A stretch of DNA of 64,000 nucleotides, taken from positions 8,742,001-8,806,000 of the forward strand of contig NZ_JBCJKP010000001.1 of assembly GCF_039503195.1 (NCBI RefSeq), given 5' to 3'. Origin of the DNA: Streptomyces mirabilis (GTDB taxonomy: Bacteria; Actinomycetota; Actinomycetes; Streptomycetales; Streptomycetaceae). Both the position numbers and the translations under genes were made by a program. Positions 7,932-19,850 of this stretch are shown here, in pieces. The notes beneath the pieces are model-generated. The model did no database searches. It saw only the letters and a program-made list of their open reading frames with translations, and was not told the origin of the DNA. Each line of letters opens with the position of its first letter. Positions within the stretch are counted from its first letter, which is position 1.

Positions 7932-9458
7932 ATGCGCAATGAGGGACTGGGGTCGTGGCCCGCACGCCGGGCCCGCAAGACCCCGCACCGCACCGCCCTG
8001 ATCCACGGCGACACCACCGTCAGCTATGCCGAGCTGTACGCCCGCACCACCCGCCTCGCCCACGCCCTGCGCGCGCTCGGCCTGCGCCGCGGCGACCGCA
8101 TCGCCTATCTCGGCCCCAACCACCCCTCCTACCTCGAAACCCTCTTCGCGGCGGGCACGCTCGGCGCGGTCTTCGTGCCGCTCAACCCCCGCCTCGCCGG
8201 ACCCGAGATCGCCCACCAGCTCGGCGACTCGGGCGCCAAGGTCCTCGTGTACGCGCCCTCGCTGGCCGGACTCGTCGCGGGGTTGCCGGGCAACGTGCAC
8301 GTCCGGACGTTCGTCGAAGTCGGCTCCCGGTACGAGGAGTTGATCGGCCAGGCCGCCGAGGAACCGATCGACCAGCCCGTCGCCGCCGAGGACATGTGCA
8401 TCATCATGTACACCTCGGGCACGACGGGCCGCCCCAAGGGCGCGATGCTCACCCACGGCAATCTGACCTGGAACGCGGTCAACGTCCTTGTCGACCACGA
8501 CCTGACCGCCGACGAACGCGCCCTGGTCTCCGCCCCGTTGTTCCACACGGCCGGGCTGAACATGCTGACCCTGCCGGTGCTGCTCAAGGGCGGCACCTGT
8601 GTCCTGGTCGAGTCCTTCGACCCGGCGGCCACCCTCGACCTGATCGAACGGCACCGGATCACTTTCATGTTCGGGGTGCCGACCATGTTCGACCAGGTGG
8701 CCCGGCATCCCCGGTGGGCCGACGCCGACCTGTCCTCGCTGCGCATCCTCACCTGCGGCGGCTCACCCGTACCGACCCCGCTCATCGCCGCCTACCAGGA
8801 GCGCGGGCTCACCTTCCTGCAGGGCTACGGCATGACCGAGGCCTCGCCCGGCACCCTCTTCCTGGACGCGGAACACGCGGTCGGCAAGGCGGGCTCGGCG
8901 GGGGTGCCGCACTTCTTCAGCGATGTGCGGGTCGTACGGCCCGACTTCACGCCCGTCGACATCGGGGAGACGGGCGAGGTGGTCGTCCGCGGGCCGCATG
9001 TCATGCCCGGCTACTGGGGGCTGCCCGACGAGACGGCCGCGGTGTTCGCCGACGGCTGGTTCCGCAGCGGGGACGCCGCCCGGGTCGACGAGGACGGCTA
9101 TGTCTTCATCGTCGACCGCATCAAGGACATGATCATCTCGGGCGGCGAGAACATCTACCCCGCCGAGATCGAGGACCTGCTGCTCGGCCACCCCGGCATC
9201 GTCGAGTGCGCCGTCATCGGTGTCGCCGACGACAAGTGGGGCGAGGTGCCGCGCGCGGTCGTCGTCCCCCGCGAGGGCGTCCAGCTCGACCCGGACGAGG
9301 TGCTCGCCTCGCTCGCCGGACACCTCGCCAAGTACAAGATCCCGAAGTCGGTGGTCGTCGTGGACGAGCTCCCGCGCACCGCCTCCGGAAAGCTCCTCAA
9401 GGCCCGTGTCCGTACGCGGTACGGCACCACCGACTCGTCAGCAAGGAAGCGCACATGA
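7932..9458 (+). CDS. Acyl-CoA synthetase (AMP-forming, ANL superfamily)
   Basis: Cytosolic ligase of 508 aa that activates a carboxylic acid with ATP and CoA through an acyl-adenylate. All family motifs are present: P-loop YTSGTTGRPKGAMLTH starting at residue 160, adenine motif GYGMTE, SGDAAR hinge region, DRIKDMIISGGENIYP and the C-terminal RTASGKLLKA with the catalytic lysine. It resembles long- or medium-chain/aryl acid FadD-type ligases. It begins 11 nt after the amidohydrolase stop, and its own stop overlaps the MaoC start as ATGA. As the only CoA-forming enzyme in the operon it defines the pathway as CoA-thioester based; the acid is unknown. Confidence 0.93.
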   Translation: MRNEGLGSWPARRARKTPHRTALIHGDTTVSYAELYARTTRLAHALRALGLRRGDRIAYLGPNHPSYLETLFAAGTLGAVFVPLNPRLAGPEIAHQLGDSGAKVLVYAPSLAGLVAGLPGNVHVRTFVEVGSRYEELIGQAAEEPIDQPVAAEDMCIIMYTSGTTGRPKGAMLTHGNLTWNAVNVLVDHDLTADERALVSAPLFHTAGLNMLTLPVLLKGGTCVLVESFDPAATLDLIERHRITFMFGVPTMFDQVARHPRWADADLSSLRILTCGGSPVPTPLIAAYQERGLTFLQGYGMTEASPGTLFLDAEHAVGKAGSAGVPHFFSDVRVVRPDFTPVDIGETGEVVVRGPHVMPGYWGLPDETAAVFADGWFRSGDAARVDEDGYVFIVDRIKDMIISGGENIYPAEIEDLLLGHPGIVECAVIGVADDKWGEVPRAVVVPREGVQLDPDEVLASLAGHLAKYKIPKSVVVVDELPRTASGKLLKARVRTRYGTTDSSARKRT

Positions 9459-9910
9459 GCATCACCGTGAACGGTCTCGACGAACTCAAGAAGCTCGCCG
9501 GCGGCGACCTCGGCACCAGTGAGTGGATCGAGGTCACCCAGGAGCGGATCAACACCTTCGCCGACGCCACCGGCGACCACCAGTGGATCCACGTCGACCC
9601 GCAGCGGGCGGCCGAGGGCCCCTTCGGCGCGCCCATCGCGCACGGCTATCTGACCCTTTCCCTCTTCATCCCGCTCTTCACGGGGCTGCTGGAGGTCGAG
9701 GGCGTGTCGACGAAGGTCAACTACGGTCTGAACAAGGTGCGTTTCCCCGCCCCGGTGAAGGCCGGCTCGCGCATCCGGCTGGTCGCGAGGCTCGCCTCGG
9801 TCGAGGAGGTGCCGGGCGGGGTGCAGATCGCCGTCGACGGGACGATAGAGATCGACGGCGGCGGGAAGCCCGCCGCCGTCCTTCAGAGCCTGTCGCGCTT
9901 CTACGCCTGA
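9455..9910 (+). CDS. MaoC-like enoyl-CoA hydratase
   Basis: Hot-dog fold protein of 151 aa with the hydratase-2 signature FADATGDHQWIHVDPQRA, supplying the catalytic Asp and His, followed by PIAHGYLTLSLF. It would hydrate an enoyl-CoA thioester to the (R)-3-hydroxyacyl-CoA, a natural substrate for the SDR at the head of the operon. Its start is coupled to the ligase through ATGA. No thiolase or acyl-CoA dehydrogenase is present nearby, so the operon covers only part of a beta-oxidation-like sequence. Confidence 0.92.
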   Translation: MSITVNGLDELKKLAGGDLGTSEWIEVTQERINTFADATGDHQWIHVDPQRAAEGPFGAPIAHGYLTLSLFIPLFTGLLEVEGVSTKVNYGLNKVRFPAPVKAGSRIRLVARLASVEEVPGGVQIAVDGTIEIDGGGKPAAVLQSLSRFYA

Positions 9911-9936
9911 CGGTCCACGTCAGGCGGCTGTGGTCG

Positions 9937-11607
9937 CTACCGGCCACCGACCACGTCGACGAACACGGGGTTCGCGTAGAACCACGTGTCGACCCACGGG
10001 TCACCGTTTCCGGGCACGTGCGGAATCGGGCCGTGCGGGTCGATCGAGGCGCCCAGGTAGCCCGTGCCGTTGCGGTTGCCGTCACTGCCGCGCAGCCGGA
10101 CGTAGAAGGACTCGTCGCCGGCGACCAGCGGGATGCGCAGGGTGTACGTGCCCTTGCGGCCGCTCACGTCCACCGTGCGGACGACCTTGGTGTCGGGCGC
10201 GCGCCAGTCGTCGCGGTCGGCGGCAGGTCCGCGCACCGCGCCACGGATCACGTCGACGTGCGCCAACTCCGGCAGGATCCCCTGGGGGTTGGCGCGCGAG
10301 GCGGTCGTCACGGTGACCGACAGCGTGAGCTTCTCGCCCGTGCGGACACGGATCCGGCCACCCATGGTGACACCCGGACCGTGGTCGCAGTCCCGCGTCA
10401 CCCGGACGTCGAGCCCGTCGAGCAGGTGCCCGTGGTCGAGCCAGACGCGACCCGCGCGCAGGCCCGCCATCACGGCGCGGTAGCCGTAGCGGGTCACGCC
10501 CACGTGGGTGCGGCTGAACTGGCCGGGCCAGAAGTCGCCGCCCGGCTGCTGGGAGTCGGTGTTCACCGGGTCGGGAACGTGCCCGGTGTTGTCGAAGTTC
10601 TGCCCGGGCGCCCAGTCGCCGTTCTTCCAGGTGTCGAAGACGACGCGGTGCACGTCGGAGTTGGTGGTGACGGTGAACAGCCTGCCCTCGGCGAGCATCG
10701 CGTCCCACATGCCGCCGACGGTCGCCGTCATCCAGTCGAAGCCGCCGTACAGCACGTACGCGTTCTCCGGGTACCCGGCGAAGGAGTTCTCGGACGGCTT
10801 GTTGGTGTACTCGCCGCGCTGTTGGCCCGAGCCGACCCAGCCGGGGATGCCGCCGCCCTGGGCGCCGGGGGCGCCCTCCATGCCGATCATGATCTCGGGC
10901 GCCGCGTCCCGCCAGCCCCGTATCTCGTGCGGGGAGTCGATGCCCAGGCGCGTGGGGTGGTTGGCGAGGACGAGCACGTCGTCGACGTAACCGGTGCGGC
11001 GCTGCTCCGCGAGCCACTTGATGGCCTTGACCGCGTGGGCCTCGTTGCGGGCCGTGTCGGGGCTGGTGGGCGAGCCCGCCGTGTAGCCCAGCAGCTTGCC
11101 GTCGTAGGCGAGTTCGAACTTGGTGAGCAGATCCACCTCGTGCCGGCCGGGCGCCGCGAAGACCGTGGCGTGCTCGGCGCCCGGTATGTACCACTCCAGA
11201 CCCTGGAAGATCAGCTGACGCGGGTTCTCGGCGCGCGCCTTCAGGATCTCCTGGTGCTCCAACTGGGCGCCGTAGTTGGCGTGCCCGAAGTTGGAGTGCT
11301 CGTTGAAGACCATCCAGTCCAGGCCGTACTCGGCGCTCGCCCGGGCGAGCTGGGAGAACGTGTACTTCGCGTCGTGGCTGTACACCGAGTGGATGTGGTG
11401 GTCGCCGACGAGATAGGCGAGGTGCGGGTCGTCGCCGCCGAGGCGTCGTGAGTCGGCCGCCGCGGGGGTGGCGAGCGAGCCCACCGCGAAGGCAGCCCCG
11501 AACAGGCCGGCGCTGCGCAGCAGCCCGCGTCGTGACACGCCCTGCGGGTCCAGCACGGCGGGGGAGACGGATGGATCGGCCCAGGCGGGCAGTTGCTGCT
11601 CGGACAT
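9937..11607 (-). CDS. Tat-exported PHP-domain phosphoesterase
   Basis: Secreted protein of 556 aa. A twin-arginine signal VSRRGLLRSAGLFGAAFAVG occupies about residues 24-45, with an Ala-rich cleavage region. The PHP domain starts with LVGDHHIHSVYSHD (metal-binding HxH) and continues with DWMVFNEHSNFGHANYG, FQGLEWYIPGAEHATVF, VLANHPTRLGIDSP and a final TTNSDVHR, the expected set of metal ligands. The C-terminal 200 residues look like a beta-rich domain (RIRVRTGEKLTLSVTV). PHP enzymes hydrolyse phosphomonoesters or diesters. It is last in the leftward glycan operon, 59 bp after another exported phosphoesterase, so the two probably act together outside the cell. Substrate unknown. Confidence 0.85.
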   Translation of the reverse strand: MSEQQLPAWADPSVSPAVLDPQGVSRRGLLRSAGLFGAAFAVGSLATPAAADSRRLGGDDPHLAYLVGDHHIHSVYSHDAKYTFSQLARASAEYGLDWMVFNEHSNFGHANYGAQLEHQEILKARAENPRQLIFQGLEWYIPGAEHATVFAAPGRHEVDLLTKFELAYDGKLLGYTAGSPTSPDTARNEAHAVKAIKWLAEQRRTGYVDDVLVLANHPTRLGIDSPHEIRGWRDAAPEIMIGMEGAPGAQGGGIPGWVGSGQQRGEYTNKPSENSFAGYPENAYVLYGGFDWMTATVGGMWDAMLAEGRLFTVTTNSDVHRVVFDTWKNGDWAPGQNFDNTGHVPDPVNTDSQQPGGDFWPGQFSRTHVGVTRYGYRAVMAGLRAGRVWLDHGHLLDGLDVRVTRDCDHGPGVTMGGRIRVRTGEKLTLSVTVTTASRANPQGILPELAHVDVIRGAVRGPAADRDDWRAPDTKVVRTVDVSGRKGTYTLRIPLVAGDESFYVRLRGSDGNRNGTGYLGASIDPHGPIPHVPGNGDPWVDTWFYANPVFVDVVGGR

Positions 11608-11666
11608 GCGGAACTTCTCCCTCGGGGAGTCAGAAGGTCTTCGGGTTCACCGGTGGCCGGGACGGC

Positions 11667-13511
11667 TCAGTGGTTCATGAACTGCGCGACGGAAAGCGCC
11701 CGCTCGACGATCCGTACGTCGCCGAGTCGCCCGTACAGGATCTGGTCGATCCTGCCCGCGTACTCGTAGCCGCCGAGCAGCCAGGGCAGCCCGAGCGAGG
11801 TGAGACCGACCGCGACGGTGTGCGGGTTGCGGGCGACCGGGCAGCCCTGGACGTACATCGTGGTGTGCGAGCCGTCGTTGACGACGGCGACGTGCCACCA
11901 CTGCTCGCGGGCCGTCTCGTCGCCCCAGTTGGTGACGATGCCCTGCTGGTTGAGCGGCCGGACGGCCCACTGCGGGCCGGGCCCGTCGGAGAGGGAGAGG
12001 GTGGCGAGCGGCTCGTCCGGGTCGTCGGCGGTCTTGCCCGCGCCACCGCCCGTGCCGGTACGGCTGATCAGCGAGGCCCAGGCGTTGTGCGAGGCGTTCC
12101 AGTCGGCGGGGAGCTGGTAGAAGGCCTCGATGGTGTAACCGCGCTGGAAGGTGGCCGAGTTGAGGGGCGCCCCGTCGACCGTGCGCAGATACGCGCCCTT
12201 CAGCGGGGGCTTGCCGCCCTGGAGGAAGAGGCTGCCGTGACCCGGCTGGTCGGGGTGGTGGGCGGAGGACCAGGTGAGGGCGCCGTCGCCTACCTTGACC
12301 ACGGTCAGGTCGTTGCCGTGCCCGGACCGGTCGCGCACCGTGCCCTCGGCCGCCGTACCGTCCGCGTGCCCGTCGAAGCGCCAGTAGGCGAGTGTGCCCC
12401 GGACCAGCATCTCGGACACCGGCCGCGCCGAGCGGGCGGGCACCGGCGCGAAGCCCGCGAAGCGGGACTCGAAGTCGACGGCGACCGAGAACCGGTCGGC
12501 GTCACCGCTGAGTTCGATCTCCTGCCGCTCCAGCTCGTTGAGCCCCTTGGCCGCGCGGCCAAGGATCCACGGCGAGATGGTCTCGACGTCGATGGTGTTG
12601 CGGTCGAGGTCGAAGCGGTAGAGGCGGATCATCGCCGCCCCGCCGTAGTAACGGTTCTGATAGTTCGTCAGGTGGAGATGGACGTCGTGCCCGGCCGCGT
12701 TGGTGCGGGTGGCGCGGGCGGCGGGCCAGTAGTGCCCGTTCAGGGTCAGGAAGATCTGGTCGTGGTCGTGGATCAGCTGGTCCCAGAGCTGCTGCCCGTA
12801 CGAGGACAGGGTGTCGTCGTCCACGACCAGCTCGTGCGTGGTGAGGATGACCGGCGTCTTCGGGTGCTGGGCGATGACGTCCTTCGCCCACGCGTAGCCC
12901 TGCGCCGACAGCCGCCAGTCCAGGGCGAGGACGAGCCACTCCATGCCCGCCGCCCGGAACAGGTGGAAGGTGTTGTAGCCGTCCGGAGAGGCGCCGCCGA
13001 AGGTGCGCCTGCCCCGGAAGCGCTGCGGGCCGAAGACGTCCAGGTAGGGGGTCGCGCCCCGCTGGTCGTTCGTGGACGACCTGATGTCGTGGTTGCCCGC
13101 GAGCACGCTGTAGCCGACGCCGCACCGGTCGAGCAGCTCGAATGCCTTGCCCGCGGCGGCGAACTCGGGCTGCGCCCCGTTCTCGGTGAGGTCGCCCAGG
13201 TGCGAGAGGAAGACGATGTTCTCGTCCTTGCCGTGCTCCAGGAGATAGCGCAGCGAGGCCTCGATCGGCGCCGGGTTGATGCTCGCCCCGTCGAAGAGGT
13301 ACTGCGTGTCGGGCATGACGGCGAGCGTGAAGCGGCGGCTGTCGGCGTCGGGCCGCCAGTTCGCCTCACGCGTCGCCGCCTGTGCCGTCACCGCGGGCAG
13401 GGCCACCGAGGTGGTGGCAGCCGCGCCGATCAGGGCCGTGGCCCGCAGGAAGTTGCGTCTGCCGGCGCCGGCCTGCTCGGCCTCCGTCGCCTGGTCATGC
13501 GAAGTGCACAC
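11667..13511 (-). CDS. Tat-exported metallophosphoesterase with C-terminal LamG-like domain
   Basis: Secreted 614-aa enzyme. The Tat signal GRRNFLRATALIGAAATTSVAL is followed by a calcineurin-type phosphoesterase domain (about 55-340): VMPDTQYLF, HLGDLTENG, LAGNHDIRS, ILTTHELV and NGHYW mark the metal-binding blocks. The remaining part (about 395-614) has a concanavalin-like LamG fold (LAYWRFDGHADGTAAEG, FQRGYTIEAFYQL, WWHVAVVNDGS), normally used to bind glycans or other polymers. GTG 13509-13511 is preceded by GGAG. It lies 110 bp after the beta-galactosidase and before the PHP gene. Action on phosphate groups of an extracellular glycan is inferred from context. Confidence 0.88.
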   Translation of the reverse strand: MCTSHDQATEAEQAGAGRRNFLRATALIGAAATTSVALPAVTAQAATREANWRPDADSRRFTLAVMPDTQYLFDGASINPAPIEASLRYLLEHGKDENIVFLSHLGDLTENGAQPEFAAAGKAFELLDRCGVGYSVLAGNHDIRSSTNDQRGATPYLDVFGPQRFRGRRTFGGASPDGYNTFHLFRAAGMEWLVLALDWRLSAQGYAWAKDVIAQHPKTPVILTTHELVVDDDTLSSYGQQLWDQLIHDHDQIFLTLNGHYWPAARATRTNAAGHDVHLHLTNYQNRYYGGAAMIRLYRFDLDRNTIDVETISPWILGRAAKGLNELERQEIELSGDADRFSVAVDFESRFAGFAPVPARSARPVSEMLVRGTLAYWRFDGHADGTAAEGTVRDRSGHGNDLTVVKVGDGALTWSSAHHPDQPGHGSLFLQGGKPPLKGAYLRTVDGAPLNSATFQRGYTIEAFYQLPADWNASHNAWASLISRTGTGGGAGKTADDPDEPLATLSLSDGPGPQWAVRPLNQQGIVTNWGDETAREQWWHVAVVNDGSHTTMYVQGCPVARNPHTVAVGLTSLGLPWLLGGYEYAGRIDQILYGRLGDVRIVERALSVAQFMNH

Positions 13512-13621
13512 GTCTGCTCCATGAAGGTGCGAAAAGGTCAGTGAGGAGTTCGAGTCAGGTCGGGCGTCGAGTCACGTCGAACGGGTCGAGCCGGTGGGAC
13601 GGGCGGCGCGCCGCGCGCGGG

Positions 13622-16539
<2,918 letters not shown>

Positions 16540-16540
<1 letters not shown>

Positions 16541-17424
16541 CAGCGGATGGCTCCCTTGCCGAGGTCCGCGATGATCTGCTTGGCGCCGATCGCGAAGACG
16601 ATCAGCAGGGGGACGAGGGCGAGAAGCGCGCCGGTCATGACCATTCCGTAGTCGGTGGTGCCGTGGACACCGTTCAGCTGGGAGAGCGCGACCTGGAGGG
16701 TCACGTTGTCCGGGTTGGTGAGGGCGATCAGCGGCCAGGCGTAGTCGTTCCACTGGCCCATGAAGGTGAAGATGCCGAGGAAGGCGAGGCCCGGCCGGAC
16801 CACCGGGAGCGCCACGTGCCAGTACTGGCGCAGGAAGCCCGCCCCGTCCAGCTTGGAGGCGTCGATCAGCTCGTCGTGGATCGCGCTCTTCATGTACTGG
16901 CGCATCCAGAAGATGCCGAACGCGTTGGCCGCCGCCGGGACGATCAGCGCGGTCATCGAGCCGATCCAGCCCAGCTTCGCCATGATCACGAACTGGGGGA
17001 TCGCCTGGAGCTGCGCCGGGACCATGAAGATGACCATCATCAGCGCGAACAGCACCCGGCGGCCCGGGAACTGGAACTTGGCGAACACGAACGCGGCCAG
17101 CGAGTCGAAGAACAGGACCAGGACGGTCACCGAGCACGCGACCAGCAGCGAGTTGAACATCGACCCGAAGAAGTCGACGTTGTCGAAGAGGTTGCGGACG
17201 TTCTCGAGGAAGTGCGAGCCGGGCAGCAGCTTCGGCGGGTAGGAGAAGATCTCCGTCGACGAGTGCGTCGACATGATCACGGCCCAGTAGAACGGGAAGA
17301 CCGAGAGCAGCAGACCGATGATCAGGGAGAGGTGGAGGGCGATGCCCCGGCGCCGTGACCCCTTGATGGTCGACGTGTGCCCCGCCCCCTTCATGGAGGC
17401 CGATGAACCCTTGAGGATTGCCAT
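16540..17424 (-). CDS. Sugar ABC transporter permease, MalG type
   Basis: Inner-membrane permease of 294 aa with six predicted helices, beginning after a basic N-terminus (IALHLSLIIGLLLSVFPFYWAVIMST). The cytoplasmic EAA loop reads DELIDASKLDGAGFLRQYWHVALPVVRPG, which docks an ATPase. GGGAGG precedes ATG 17424, 12 nt after the MalF-type gene. No ATP-binding gene is present in the operon, as usual for Streptomyces sugar importers that share the common MsiK ATPase. Confidence 0.93.
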
Positions 17425-17436
17425 GGTGGGGCCTCC

Positions 17437-18399
17437 CTAGTCTTCGCCCCGGCGCTGCACCAGGCGCCAGTTGATGATCGAGAAGATGATGACGACGAGG
17501 AAGATGCCCCAGGCCACGGCGGCGCCGTAACCGAAGTCGTTGTTGTCGAAGGTCTGCTGGAAGAAGTAGAGGACCATCGTCTGGCCCGAGTGGCCGGGGC
17601 CGCCCGCGAACGACGAGTTGTTGTCCGTGGTCTGCAGCAGCACCTGCGGTTCGGAGAAGGTCTGCAGGCCCGTGACCGTCGAGATGATGAGCACGAACAG
17701 CAGCACCGGACGCATCAGCGGCAGCGTGATCCGGAAGAAGGTCTGGACGGGCCCGGCGCCGTCCATCCGCGCCGCCTCGTACAGCTCGCCGGGGATCGTC
17801 TGGAGCCCCGCGAGGAAGATGATCGCGTTGTAGCCGGTCCACTGCCAGGTCATCAGCACGGCGATGGCGACCTTGATGCCCCACGGAGTGTTCAGCCAGG
17901 CCACCTGGTCGAGGCCGACCGCCTGGAGCAGGGCGTTCGCCAGACCGAAGTTGGTGGAGAAGACCGAGCCGAAGATGATCGCGACCGCGACGATCGAGGT
18001 GACGTTCGGCAGGAAGTAGGCGAAGCGATAGAGGTTCTTGAAGCGGACGGCCGAGTTGAGCATCACGGCCGTGACCATCGCCAGGAAGATCATCGGGAAG
18101 GTGGCCAGCGCCCAGATGATGAGCGTGTTCCCGATCGAGGTCCAGAACTGGGTGTCCGACAGCAGATAGCGGTACTGCGAGAGCCCCGCGAACTCCATCG
18201 TGCCGAGGCCGTCCCAACGGTGGAACGACAGATAGAGCGAGAAGCCGACCGGGATCAGACCGAAGGCGAGGAACAACAGATAGAAGGGGGAGATCGCGGC
18301 GTACAGCCGCCAGTAGCTGAGGATGCCCTTCTTGGGGTGGGTGACGGGGGTCTCGGCGAGGGCCGCGGGAGGTGTGTCGACCACGGGTGCGGTAGCCAT
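17437..18399 (-). CDS. Sugar ABC transporter permease, MalF type
   Basis: Membrane permease of 320 aa with about six helices (ISPFYLLFLAFGLIPVGFSLYLSF, NTLIIWALATFPMIFLAMVTAVML and so on). The EAA motif is GELYEAARMDGAGPVQTFFRITLPLMRP. Its ATG (18397-18399) overlaps the binding-protein stop by one base, giving strict coupling. Forms the heterodimeric channel with the neighbouring MalG-type protein. Substrate is inferred to be an oligosaccharide cut by the GH2, GH4 and GH38 enzymes of the locus. Confidence 0.93.
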   Translation of the reverse strand: MATAPVVDTPPAALAETPVTHPKKGILSYWRLYAAISPFYLLFLAFGLIPVGFSLYLSFHRWDGLGTMEFAGLSQYRYLLSDTQFWTSIGNTLIIWALATFPMIFLAMVTAVMLNSAVRFKNLYRFAYFLPNVTSIVAVAIIFGSVFSTNFGLANALLQAVGLDQVAWLNTPWGIKVAIAVLMTWQWTGYNAIIFLAGLQTIPGELYEAARMDGAGPVQTFFRITLPLMRPVLLFVLIISTVTGLQTFSEPQVLLQTTDNNSSFAGGPGHSGQTMVLYFFQQTFDNNDFGYGAAVAWGIFLVVIIFSIINWRLVQRRGED

Positions 18400-19694
18400 C
18401 AGTAACTCACCCCCAGGTGGTCCGCGATGCGCCGGCACTTGCTCATGGCGTCCCTCCAGGCCTTGTCCGGGTCCTTGCCGAGGACGGAGAAGTTCCGCAG
18501 CTCGTCGTTGATCGGGGTGCTCAGCGCGATGTCGTACGGGCTGTTGAAGGCGACCGGGATGTTCTGCGCCGCCGGACCGAAGACGTCCATGGTGACCTGG
18601 TCGCCGAAGAAGGCGTCGGGTTCGCGCAGCTTCTGCATCGCGTAGGACGCAGGGGTCGAGGGGAAGAGCACCGAGTCGACGAAGCCCTGGGCCTGGTTGC
18701 TCGCGTCGAGCATCCAGGTGATCATCTCGAAGGCCTTCTCGGGCTCCCGGCACGCCTTGGTGATCGCGAGGAACGAGCCGCCGATGTTCGAGGGACCGCC
18801 CGGACACGCGGCCACCCGCCACTTGCCCTTGGTCTTCGGTACGTTGAGCTTGATGTCGCCGGCCGCCCAGGAGGCGTTCAGCTGGCTGGGCAGCAGACCC
18901 CGCTCGGTGGCCGAGGTGTTGTCGGCCGTACCGTTGATGATCTTCGAGACCAGTCCGCGACGGGTGGCCTCGACGGAACGGTCCCAGGCGGTGCGTACGT
19001 GCTCCTGGTCGCCGATGAAGTGCCGGTCCTTGTCGACGAACCGCTTCGTCGTCTGGTTGACCGAGATGCCGAAGACACTGAGCGCGTCGGTCAGGATGAA
19101 CGTGCCGGGGAGGCGCTTCTTCAGCTGCTCGCCGGCCGCGAAGAACTGGTCCCAGGTGGCCAGCTCCCTGGAGACGTCCGCGGGCTCGTAGGCCAGTCCG
19201 GCCTTCTGGAAGACGGCGGGCTGGTAGTAGTGCGCGACCGGACCGCAGTCGATCGGGAAGCCCACCATCGAACCGTCCGGGGCGATGCCCTGATCCCACT
19301 TCCAGGGCAGGTACTGATCCTTCAGTTTCTCGGCACCGAGCGTGCGCAGGTCCACGAACTGGTCGGAGTTGGGCAGATACGAGGCCATGTCCTCGCCCTT
19401 GAGCCCGGCTATGTCCGGAATGTGGGCGCGTCCGGTCATCGTGGTCATCAGCTTCGAGCGGTAGTAGCCGCCGATCTGGATGGCCTGCAGATTCACCGCG
19501 CTGTCGTAGCGGGCCTTGGCGTCCTGGACGACTTTCGGGCTCAGCCCGCCGCTCCAGTACCACAGGACCATGTTGCGTCCGGTCGAGCCGGTCGGAACGC
19601 CGCAGCCGGTCGCCAGGCCGCCCAGCGCCGTGGCGGCCGTACCGGCCAGGCCGGCGCGCAGCAGGCCCCTTCGTGAGAGCCGCACAGCTCCCAC
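18399..19694 (-). CDS. Sugar ABC transporter solute-binding lipoprotein
   Basis: Extracellular sugar-binding protein of about 431 aa, family SBP_bac_1. The N-terminus carries a twin-arginine motif LSRRGLLRAGLAG followed by lipobox GGLATGC, so it is a Tat-exported lipoprotein. Internal motifs such as VVQDAKARYDSAVNLQ, WDQFFAAGEQLKKRLPGTF and GGPSNIGGSFLAI are typical of oligosaccharide binders. The start is uncertain: GTG 19694 and GTG 19685 both follow a GAAAGG, while a TTG at 19739 has no ribosome site. It lies downstream of the kinase and a GTGGGGT repeat tract and is overlapped by the MalF-type gene. Confidence 0.9.
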   Translation of the reverse strand: MGAVRLSRRGLLRAGLAGTAATALGGLATGCGVPTGSTGRNMVLWYWSGGLSPKVVQDAKARYDSAVNLQAIQIGGYYRSKLMTTMTGRAHIPDIAGLKGEDMASYLPNSDQFVDLRTLGAEKLKDQYLPWKWDQGIAPDGSMVGFPIDCGPVAHYYQPAVFQKAGLAYEPADVSRELATWDQFFAAGEQLKKRLPGTFILTDALSVFGISVNQTTKRFVDKDRHFIGDQEHVRTAWDRSVEATRRGLVSKIINGTADNTSATERGLLPSQLNASWAAGDIKLNVPKTKGKWRVAACPGGPSNIGGSFLAITKACREPEKAFEMITWMLDASNQAQGFVDSVLFPSTPASYAMQKLREPDAFFGDQVTMDVFGPAAQNIPVAFNSPYDIALSTPINDELRNFSVLGKDPDKAWRDAMSKCRRIADHLGVSY

Positions 19695-19726
19695 CGCCTT
19701 TCGGATCTTTTCGGTCTTCGCGTACG

Positions 19727-19850
19727 TGGGGTCTTGCAAGGGATCGTGCGTGGGGTGTTTCGCGTTGCGATGCGTGGGGTCATGCGTGTCATGCGGGGGG
19801 TCTTACGGGGTGTTGCGCGTGGGGTCATCGGGGTGTGCCCGGCCGACGCG
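19727..19850. repeat. Degenerate GTGGGGT repeat tract
   Basis: The septamer GTGGGGT or a one-base variant occurs about six times in roughly 120 bp (for example GCGTGGGGT near 19748, 19773 and 19818), interspersed with CATGCG and TTGCG pieces. It spans the kinase 3' end, the short intergenic region and the start of the binding-protein gene. Within the kinase it encodes only the variable C-terminal tail. Could be replication slippage or an mRNA element between the two genes. Confidence 0.45.
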
